9,554 bases of DNA, taken from assembly GCA_903886985.1 (NCBI GenBank), contig CAISOI010000474.1, forward strand, positions 1-9,554. The letters are read 5' to 3'. The DNA comes from an uncultured Chthonomonas sp. (GTDB lineage: Bacteria; Armatimonadota; Chthonomonadetes; Chthonomonadales; CAJBBX01). The notes beneath the pieces were generated by a model. The model was not told the DNA's origin. It saw only the letters and a list, made by a program, of their open reading frames with translations, and searched no databases. Positions 1-4,900 of this stretch are shown here, in pieces. Numbering within the stretch: the first letter of the stretch is position 1; each line of letters begins with the position of its first letter. The translations under genes and the position numbers were made by a program.

Positions 1-83
1 CAGGTGCAACGGGTCAGGGAAAAAAGGCGAACGGAAAATATCCCGATTTCGGGTTTATCAAGATTTATGATTTGAAGAGTTAA
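1..83 (+). CDS. C-terminal end of an unrecognised gene (5' part outside window)
   Basis: The reading frame with codons starting at position 3 is open from the window edge to a TAA at 81-83. It encodes a hydrophilic tail containing GKKANGKYPDFGFIKI and ending DLKS. I do not recognise the family. The frame is supported by a second copy of the same tail at 1231-1302. Over 24 aligned codons the two differ at 8 positions, and only one (Tyr versus Asn) changes the protein. That is the pattern left by selection on a coding sequence. Whether the upstream gene is intact cannot be seen. A broken DinB-like gene end points towards it on the opposite strand, 9 bases beyond the stop. Confidence 0.65.
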   Translation, partial: GATGQGKKANGKYPDFGFIKIYDLKS

Positions 84-92
84 ACTTCTAAA

Positions 93-152
93 TTACGACA
101 GGTCATCCAATTGTCGCTTCTCATGCTCAACCAAACGGCGGGATTAGAGTAG
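93..152 (-). pseudogene. 3' remnant of a DinB-family gene
   Basis: On the - strand, the frame ending at a TAA (93-95) reads SRRLVEHEKRQLDDLS. It aligns with the C-terminus of the intact DinB-family protein at 2976-3413, which reads TRRLVKHEKRHLDDLQ. The nucleotide match covers most of this stretch and then fades. An in-frame stop at 144-146 and the lack of any upstream coding sequence show it is a fragment. The second histidine of the HxxxH metal site is Gln here. The piece lies in the 159-base gap between the gene tail ending at 83 and the SUMF1-fold gene starting at 243. It is best explained as the leftover of a lost paralogue. Confidence 0.65.
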
Positions 153-230
153 CACCACTGAAAGTCAACTTTAAGGAATACTGTGTCACAATTGGTCTGA
201 CTGTTTAACATCTGAAACGCCTGATTGATC

Positions 231-235
231 GGAGG
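231..235 (+). promoter_or_regulatory. Ribosome binding site that sets the SUMF1-fold gene start
   Basis: A GGAGG at 231-235 lies 7 bases before the ATG at 243. This favours the ATG over the in-frame TTG at 225, which would place the Shine-Dalgarno sequence inside the coding region. Starting at 243 also puts the signal peptide at the N-terminus. Confidence 0.8.
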
Positions 236-242
236 AATTTTC

Positions 243-1079
243 ATGCGTCTGACTATTGCTGCCGCGGTTTCAATGTATGTTGTTTCTGCAATTGCCAATT
301 TTGAATTCACACTTCAGAATCCCCAAATATCTACGGGAGTTGATCAAGTTACAACGAATAAAACCTCAATTACGGTTTTTCGCGGAGAGCGACCTAAGAA
401 GGCCAAGGCGGAGGACATATGGATCAACCCAAAAGATGGTTCAGAACTCATCTATGTCCCGGCAGGAACTTTCCAAATGGGCGACAAAGATCAGATAAGC
501 AATCAACCCCGGCAAGTCTCTTTGGACGGATATTGGATCTACAAGAACGTTATCACGGTAAAAATGTACAAGAAGTTTTGCAGTGACAGCAGTCATTCAA
601 TGCCGACTGCTCCATCATGGGGATGGATTGATGACCATCCAATTGTCAATGTTCCTGTTATCGATGCAGAAGCTTACTGCAAATGGGCAGGAATTCGGCT
701 TCCAACAGAAGAAGAGTGGGAAAAAGCGGCTGCATGGGATTACAGGAACAATCGTAAACTGCTCTTTCCATGGGGGGACGTTTTTGATGGAAACAAATGT
801 TGGAGTTCTGTGGACAGTAAGAAAGCGCGAACTAACCCAGCGGGAGTAATAAGATCAGGTAAGAGCCCCTACGGGCTGCTGGACATGGCGGGCAACGTGT
901 GGCAATGGACCAGAAGCAATTACGGCGGTAGTGATGCCAGTATTTCTTCCCACCGAGTATTGCGCGGCGGTACTTGGAGCAGCGACTTCCCAGGTAACTT
1001 CCGCTCTGCGTACCGTGACAACTACAAACCAGCCTACTGGTTCCTCTATTACGGGTTCCGTGGTGCAGTAGGACCCTGA
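243..1079 (+). CDS. Secreted SUMF1/FGE-fold protein without the catalytic cysteines
   Basis: The 278-aa product begins with a short charged start and a hydrophobic stretch (residues 4-18) ending in AIA before Asn19, a plausible signal peptide. After a linker, residues 68-276 carry the FGE-sulfatase (SUMF1) fold signatures: LIYVPAGTFQMG (69-80), RLPTEEEWEKAA (152-163), PWGD (176-179), SPYGLLDMAGNVWQW (208-222), VLRGGTW (239-245) and a closing GFRG. True formylglycine-generating enzymes have two cysteines after the RGG motif. Here those positions are Ser247 and Asn252, so sulfatase activation is unlikely. The fold is also used by non-FGE enzymes and by binding proteins, and I cannot assign a substrate. 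No sulfatase is visible nearby. The gene is monocistronic in this window. Start 243 was chosen from the SD sequence and the signal peptide. Confidence 0.85.
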   Translation: MRLTIAAAVSMYVVSAIANFEFTLQNPQISTGVDQVTTNKTSITVFRGERPKKAKAEDIWINPKDGSELIYVPAGTFQMGDKDQISNQPRQVSLDGYWIYKNVITVKMYKKFCSDSSHSMPTAPSWGWIDDHPIVNVPVIDAEAYCKWAGIRLPTEEEWEKAAAWDYRNNRKLLFPWGDVFDGNKCWSSVDSKKARTNPAGVIRSGKSPYGLLDMAGNVWQWTRSNYGGSDASISSHRVLRGGTWSSDFPGNFRSAYRDNYKPAYWFLYYGFRGAVGP

Positions 1080-1230
1080 GTTACTCTTTGCCCTATTTCG
1101 CCGTCATCCTTTCGAATCGCGAAGAATGAAGCAAATTTGAAATGAAAAATGTGACTGCAGGGGAAGTAAGGGTATTAAAAAGACGCATCATTTTGTGTTT
1201 TGATTGCTGCCGCATATTGACAGAGTGATC

Positions 1231-1302
1231 GGTCAGGGTAAAAAGGCAAACGGCAAATATCCGGATTTTGGATTTATCAAGATTAATGATTTGAAGAGTT
1301 AG
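1231..1302 (+). pseudogene. Second copy of the gene tail seen at 12-83
   Basis: Twenty-four codons including the TAG stop match 12-83 at 64 of 72 bases. The encoded tail is the same apart from Asn for Tyr five residues before the stop (FIKIND versus FIKIYD). The frame is closed by a TGA at 1201-1203 and nothing like a gene body precedes it, so this is a 3' fragment. Because nearly all differences are synonymous, the two copies diverged while both were translated. The 5' part of this copy was therefore lost later, rather than the tail having been copied recently. Confidence 0.7.
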
Positions 1303-1438
1303 GTCACACTCCAGACGGAATCAACTCGATAATACGCGTTTACATCCATTAATGTAGTGTAGTGATCCTTAGGAGATGTGTGCCCGACAAGTTTGACAGA
1401 GGAATAATAATTCGGTGTTTCCGTTGATCGCAAATGGT

Positions 1439-1489
1439 CCTGTTATGGGAGGAATACGGCTCGAAGTCGGACAATTCCATAATAACAGG
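1439..1489 (+). promoter_or_regulatory. Long imperfect hairpin upstream of the haloperoxidase
   Basis: Three nested arm pairs fold around a 3-base loop: CCTGTTAT (1439-1446) with ATAACAGG (1482-1489), GGAAT (1451-1455) with ATTCC (1474-1478), and CGGCT (1457-1461) with AGTCG (1465-1469, one G-U pair). Internal loops of 4/3 and 1/4 bases separate the helices. The element ends 26 bases before the haloperoxidase SD sequence. No T-run follows, so it is not a standard intrinsic terminator. It could be an mRNA leader structure or a palindromic binding site. Confidence 0.45.
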
Positions 1490-1528
1490 TCGTTTATGCT
1501 CTGATTAACTGATTTAAGGAGTCTGCTG

Positions 1529-2959
1529 ATGATCCCGACAATGACGCGCCGCGCCTTTCTTGCTGGTTCGATTGTCACTCCACTGATTGCCGCCGGATGC
1601 GGCGGCGGAGGGGGAGGGGCACACAGTCGAAGCGTTAGTTATCTGTGGACTTCAACCCTGCTGGATGCCATCACTGCGACAAAACCCGGACCTCCGATAA
1701 GTGCAAGAATGATTGGCATGGCAGCGACGGCCGCATACGATGCATGGGCGGCTTACGACCCGATCGCAATTGGAACCCGCCTTGGCGGTCAATTGAGGCG
1801 CCCCCTTGCTGAACATACTATTGTAAACAAGCAGACATCTATAAGCTTTGCATACTACCGCACCCTGTTAGATATCTTCCCAACCGAAAAGAGCCGCTTT
1901 GATTCCCTGATGTCCACGCTTGGGTACTCTCCATCCGACACGTCGACCGATACAACCACTCCGGCTGGAGTAGGAAACGTGGTTGCAGCGCAGTTGATCT
2001 CGTTCCGGCATGCAGATGGGGCAAATCAGCTGAACGGCTACGCCGACACAACAGGTTATGTGCCGATCAATACTCCTGATTCTGTTGTTGACCCGAGCCA
2101 ATGGCAGCAGCTTCGCTTTGCTAATGGCGCAAGCCCTGCCTATATAGGTCCGCACTGGGGGTTGGTGATTCCGTTCGCCCTTTCTTCGCCGTCTTCCCTG
2201 CGGCCGGGGGCCCCACCTGTATATGGCACACCTACTTACCTTTCGCAAGCCGAAGAGGTTGTAGACCTGACCGCGCAACTGGACGACACCAAGAAAGTGA
2301 TCGCCGAATACTGGGCCGACGGTCCAAAAACCGTTTTGCCTCCCGGACACTGGCAGATATTCGGGCAGTATGTTTCTGACCGAGACAATCACACGCTCGA
2401 TCAGGATGTGCAGATGTTCTTCCTGCTGGGAAATGCAGTGATGGACGCCGGTATCGCATGTTGGGATGCTAAACGCATATACAACTCAAGCCGTCCGATT
2501 ACGGCGATTAGAGCCATCTACGCTAACAAAATGATCCCGAGTTTCGGCGGACCGGACGTCGGTATTCAGACTGTGGATGGTTCCATGTGGTACCCCTATC
2601 AATCGCGCAATTTCATCACGCCGCCATTCCCGGAATACGTTTCGGGGCACAGCACATTCAGTGCGGCCGCGGCGGAGGTCTTAATGAGGTTTACTGGCAG
2701 CGACCGTTTTGGCAACTCCATAACGTTCCCGACAGGATGGTCTAAATTTCAGACGTCCGTGCCTGCCGCACCGCTTACCCTTTCGTGGCCAACGTTCTCC
2801 GATGCTGCCGATCAAGCAGGTAGTTCCAGATTGTACGGCGGTATCCACTTTCGGGCGGGTGACAAAGAAGGTCGAAAACTTGGGCGTGCAGTGGGCAATG
2901 AGGTCTGGAATATGGCGATGAGTTATATCCGTGGGACTGCGCCGTCAAGGCGGGTCTAA
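1529..2959 (+). CDS. Vanadium-dependent haloperoxidase (PAP2 superfamily), Tat/lipoprotein signal
   Basis: This 476-aa protein carries the full vanadate-binding set of the family. Lys315 and Arg322 lie in KRIYNSSRP, Ser372-Gly373-His374 in EYVSGHSTF, and Arg434 and His440 in SRLYGGIH. The spacing matches fungal vanadium chloroperoxidase, where His404 and His496 are the acid-base and vanadate-ligand residues. Such enzymes oxidise halides with hydrogen peroxide; related bacterial proteins may act as acid phosphatases. The N-terminus has a twin-arginine motif (TRRAFLAGS, residues 6-14), a hydrophobic stretch and IAAGC ending at Cys24, followed by six glycines. This suggests Tat export and possibly lipid anchoring. 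The box has Ala at -3, so lipidation is uncertain. Start 1529 has AAGGAG 7 bases upstream. The gene converges on the DinB-family gene with only 16 bases between the stops. Confidence 0.9.
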   Translation: MIPTMTRRAFLAGSIVTPLIAAGCGGGGGGAHSRSVSYLWTSTLLDAITATKPGPPISARMIGMAATAAYDAWAAYDPIAIGTRLGGQLRRPLAEHTIVNKQTSISFAYYRTLLDIFPTEKSRFDSLMSTLGYSPSDTSTDTTTPAGVGNVVAAQLISFRHADGANQLNGYADTTGYVPINTPDSVVDPSQWQQLRFANGASPAYIGPHWGLVIPFALSSPSSLRPGAPPVYGTPTYLSQAEEVVDLTAQLDDTKKVIAEYWADGPKTVLPPGHWQIFGQYVSDRDNHTLDQDVQMFFLLGNAVMDAGIACWDAKRIYNSSRPITAIRAIYANKMIPSFGGPDVGIQTVDGSMWYPYQSRNFITPPFPEYVSGHSTFSAAAAEVLMRFTGSDRFGNSITFPTGWSKFQTSVPAAPLTLSWPTFSDAADQAGSSRLYGGIHFRAGDKEGRKLGRAVGNEVWNMAMSYIRGTAPSRRV

Positions 2960-2975
2960 AACAATTCCAACCAGA

Positions 2976-3413
2976 TTATTCCGTGTCTTGCAGATCATCC
3001 AGATGCCGCTTCTCGTGCTTGACCAACCGACGGGTTAGTAATTGCGCGGTCCAAATCCGCTTTGTCGTTTTGATCTCTTGCTCTACGTCGATGTCTTCGA
3101 GTATCTTGCGCCACTCCATCCTCTCCGATACAAGCCTATTGACCAGTTCTTCCCATGGAGTGGTTGCAAGTTGGAGTTTTGTAAAAAGAGGATCAGGATT
3201 AATTGAAATGGAGCCTGTTGTTTCGCCAGCATGGAGCTGAACCATAAGGGGCATCCATGCCGCCTGACAGGAGACAATATGTCCCAGTGTGTGATGTGGG
3301 GATTCACGGCACCATTTGGCGTTGGGCATCGGCTCGAAGGCGTCCATTTTCAGAATACGGTCCCGATTCTCTTCAAATAGGGAGAGTTGTTTTTGCCAAG
3401 TTGAATTCGTCAT
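2976..3413 (-). CDS. DinB-family (YfiT-like) putative metalloprotein
   Basis: The 145-aa product is the usual length for the DinB/YfiT four-helix bundle family and carries its metal-site pattern: a histidine in SPHHTLGHIV (His41 or His45) and an HxxxH near the C-terminus (His133 and His137 in KHEKRH). Family members bind a divalent metal. Several are thiol-dependent transferases, but many have no known substrate, and none can be named here. Start at 3413 is supported by AGGGAG (3422-3427), 8 bases upstream on the - strand. It lies 18 bases after the antitoxin stop and is probably cotranscribed with it. A broken copy of its C-terminus lies at 93-152. The family name should not be confused with DNA polymerase IV. 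Confidence 0.8.
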   Translation of the reverse strand: MTNSTWQKQLSLFEENRDRILKMDAFEPMPNAKWCRESPHHTLGHIVSCQAAWMPLMVQLHAGETTGSISINPDPLFTKLQLATTPWEELVNRLVSERMEWRKILEDIDVEQEIKTTKRIWTAQLLTRRLVKHEKRHLDDLQDTE

Positions 3414-3431
3414 ACCATCAACTCCCTAATG

Positions 3432-3710
3432 CTAAGCCAACTCGATCCGCAACTGACCGCCTACGGCAAGTGCGATACGTTCGAGTGATTCCAGCGTAAT
3501 TGAGGTTTTGTCGGGGTCAAGCAGGCGATCCAATTGAGATCGGCTGGTCTGCAGTTTGTCAACGAGTTGCTGCTTGGTGATACTTCCACGTTTCATTGCG
3601 TCACTTATCTGGTTCGAGTGCAGTCGCTTGTGCGCCTTGGCGGTCACATCTTCGTAGGTGCCGTCTTCCTTCATGAACTCGTCAAAATTACTGCCGGTGT
3701 ACTTATTCAT
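3432..3710 (-). CDS. XRE-type antitoxin of a HigB/Gp49 toxin pair
   Basis: The 92-aa product begins MNKYTGSNFDEFMKEDGTYE and has a helix-turn-helix at about residues 44-66 (SITKQQLVDKLQTSRSQLDR). It closes with TLESLERIALAVGGQLRIEL. This architecture is typical of small XRE regulators encoded directly after a RelE/HigB-like (Gp49) toxin, where they neutralise the toxin and repress their own operon. An upstream in-frame ATG exists at 3734. The start at 3710 fits the family N-terminus and has GGGA (3717-3720) 6 bases before it. A toxin C-terminus ends 2 bases before this ATG, but the rest of the toxin is missing, so this looks like an orphan antitoxin. The DinB-family gene follows 18 bases later. 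Confidence 0.75.
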   Translation of the reverse strand: MNKYTGSNFDEFMKEDGTYEDVTAKAHKRLHSNQISDAMKRGSITKQQLVDKLQTSRSQLDRLLDPDKTSITLESLERIALAVGGQLRIELA

Positions 3711-3712
3711 TG

Positions 3713-3841
3713 TTATTCCCAATTGCTTAGCCATAGGGCGTGTCGTTCTCGCGCGGAGTTCAAATCTTGCTGTGACGTATTCTGAGAATTCTTGAAAAAG
3801 TCATGAGGTAGAACCATCACTTTGACAGGGATGAAAGAACT
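3713..3841 (-). pseudogene. C-terminal remnant of a HigB/Gp49-type (RelE/ParE) toxin
   Basis: In the frame ending at TAA (3713-3715) the - strand encodes 42 residues including VMVLPHDFFKNSQ and NTSQQDLNSARERHALWL. This resembles the closing segment of phage Gp49-like HigB toxins, which read roughly VLLHGFxKKTQKTPxxEIxxARxR. The stop lies two bases before the antitoxin ATG, the normal toxin-first layout of such operons. The frame is closed upstream by TAG (3842-3844) and TGA two codons before it. The 138-aa gene ends only 21 bases beyond the TAG, so the N-terminal half is gone. A functional toxin is very unlikely. The frame is too short to stand out as an ORF, and the call rests on motif likeness plus position. 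Confidence 0.6.
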
Positions 3842-3862
3842 CTAATGTCAATAAGGTACTGG

Positions 3863-4279
3863 CTAACAATAATCGTCAGCTGAGGACAACATTTCCGACC
3901 AAATTGCTTTTGCGGCTCCTTTCCTGTAAGTGCGCCACTCCTCATTCTTCAAGTCGTCATTTGTTATCCAGCTCACAAAAGTATCCATTTCCAAGAGCCA
4001 ATATTCCAAGTTTGTCCCGGCTATGGTTTGCCCGGTGGTATTTACATTCAGAGTACAAACAAATTCAGCTCTGCTTGATTTTAAGATAGTGAGTTCAGAA
4101 GGAAGTTTAGCCATATTGTAGAACGTAATTAAATTGCGCCAGAGACTACCTCGTTTTCCTTGCAATAAATCAGGGTGCTTAACATGAAAAGTTATTTCGC
4201 GATTTTCCCAAAATTGAATGATCTTGGATATCAGTTGATCATTCCACTCCTCAATTTTAATCGTTCTGCTGAATTCCAT
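3863..4279 (-). CDS. Unrecognised 138-aa protein
   Basis: I do not recognise this family. The product is soluble, with no signal peptide or membrane segment. It is rich in tryptophan (7 in 138: positions 12, 24, 47, 94, 104, 115, 127) and ends DDYC. Alternating hydrophobic residues around 62-105 suggest beta strands flanked by helical ends. The base composition looks more AT-rich than that of the neighbouring MFS and dnaE genes, which may mean recent acquisition. Start 4279 has a modest AAGAG about 9 bases upstream. It sits between the toxin remnant and the YcaQ-like remnant and seems to have displaced the 5' part of the toxin gene. An immunity-like or other accessory role is possible but unproven. 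Confidence 0.6.
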   Translation of the reverse strand: MEFSRTIKIEEWNDQLISKIIQFWENREITFHVKHPDLLQGKRGSLWRNLITFYNMAKLPSELTILKSSRAEFVCTLNVNTTGQTIAGTNLEYWLLEMDTFVSWITNDDLKNEEWRTYRKGAAKAIWSEMLSSADDYC

Positions 4280-4336
4280 TTCGATAATCTCTTCGCTTCA
4301 AAATAGTAGAGCGTTCTGTGCGCGGTTTCTTGCCAA

Positions 4337-4696
4337 TTAGTACTGTTTGCACTTAGTCGACACTACTTGTACCACACCTTTGACCCTATGGTCGATCCCT
4401 TTTACACAGGATACCTTGGTGGCCGAATGGTACGCCATAAACTTTCTCAGTGCAACTTCCAACTCCCCAAAGAACTTCGGACCCTGCTCTCCAGCTTCGA
4501 AATGCCACTGACGAATCTCCAAAACTCCGTCCCGACACCAAAACCCCACTCTTGCAACAAGTCTATCACCAAACAGCACAGGCAGAATGTATTACCCCCA
4601 CTTGCGCTTCGCCTCTGGCAAGTAGACTTCCCACGTATATTCAACGCGAATATCTGGGTATTCATCATGCCCCATTAAATCTTCGGTGAAATCTAT
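4337..4696 (-). pseudogene. C-terminal remnant of a YcaQ-like winged-helix protein, with in-frame stop
   Basis: One - strand frame runs from about 4696 to TAA at 4337-4339. It reads EYTWEVYLPEAKRKWG, then a stop (TAA, 4592-4594), then YILPVLFGDRLVARV and EIRQWHFEAGEQGPKF. This matches the C-terminal part of the YcaQ/HTH_42 family, whose members include a crosslink-repair DNA glycosylase. The family normally has Tyr-Tyr or similar where the stop now lies, so a single base change (TAT/TAC to TAA) explains it. Intact members are about 350-400 residues; only about 120 codons remain. Codons after the stop still look protein-like, so inactivation seems recent. A GTG at 4577-4579 could in principle start the last 80 codons, but I see no reason to expect a functional product. 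Confidence 0.6.
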
Positions 4697-4770
4697 CGAT
4701 TTGGACCGACTTCGAGATAGTTTAAATTAATGCACTGGTTTAGATTTCCGGCGACACGCCTGCATTCCCA

Positions 4771-4885
4771 TTACAGCAGTTTGTTGATGATGGTAATACC
4801 GCGCCAATCTCCACCCCAACTCGCACGTACATTTCCCTGGCGATACGTGATACAATCAATCTTCGCTAAGGCGTAACTACATTCC
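4771..4885 (-). pseudogene. Short coding-like fragment of unknown origin
   Basis: A - strand frame ending at TAA (4771-4773) reads LAKIDCITYRQGNVRASW followed by GGDWRGITIINKLL. The alternating hydrophobic and polar residues look like real protein, but I cannot place the family, and no start codon with an SD sequence is visible. It overlaps the probable promoter of the MFS gene on the other strand. It may be another 3' gene remnant like those around it, or a chance frame. Confidence 0.25.
4828..4856 (+). promoter_or_regulatory. Possible extended -10 promoter for the MFS gene
   Basis: TACAAT at 4851-4856 is preceded by TG one base earlier (4848-4849), an extended -10 arrangement. The best -35 at 17 bases spacing (TACATT, 4828-4833) is weak. 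Transcription would start near 4863 and give a leader of about 40 bases before the TTG start. Confidence 0.4.
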
Positions 4886-4900
4886 AATGGTCGCAGGCAA

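Larger units (their letters stand above)
1080..1528. other. Gene-poor intergenic stretch
   Basis: This stretch of 449 bases separates the SUMF1-fold gene from the haloperoxidase. It contains a paralogous gene tail (1231-1302), a long imperfect hairpin (1439-1489) and the haloperoxidase SD sequence (AAGGAG, 1516-1521). Between 1080 and 1230 I see no supported gene. An ATG at 1142 opens only 28 codons and has no SD sequence. A TTGACA at 1393-1398 could be a -35 element, but no good -10 follows at 16-18 bases. Confidence 0.6.

Noticed and set aside
225..242. TTG at 225 as the start of the SUMF1-fold gene
   Set aside because: The GGAGG at 231-235 would lie inside the coding region, and the ATG at 243 is correctly spaced from it and opens directly on the signal peptide.
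243..1079. True formylglycine-generating enzyme for sulfatase activation
   Set aside because: The two catalytic cysteines are replaced and no sulfatase gene is nearby.
1142..1230. Short + strand frame from ATG 1142
   Set aside because: Only 28 codons, no SD sequence, no recognisable motif.
1393..1421. Promoter for the haloperoxidase at TTGACA 1393-1398
   Set aside because: No acceptable -10 hexamer lies at 16-18 bases spacing.
1299..1437. A - strand frame of about 45 codons ending at 1299
   Set aside because: It has no start codon with an SD sequence and no motif I recognise. An open frame of this length occurs easily by chance.
1868..2392. Long - strand open frame inside the haloperoxidase gene
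   Set aside because: It lies opposite a well-supported gene with canonical active-site motifs and its translation shows no family features.
3711..3734. ATG at 3734 as the start of the antitoxin
   Set aside because: It overlaps the toxin tail, has no SD sequence, and adds eight residues before the family-like start MNKYTGSNFDEF, which has its own GGGA.
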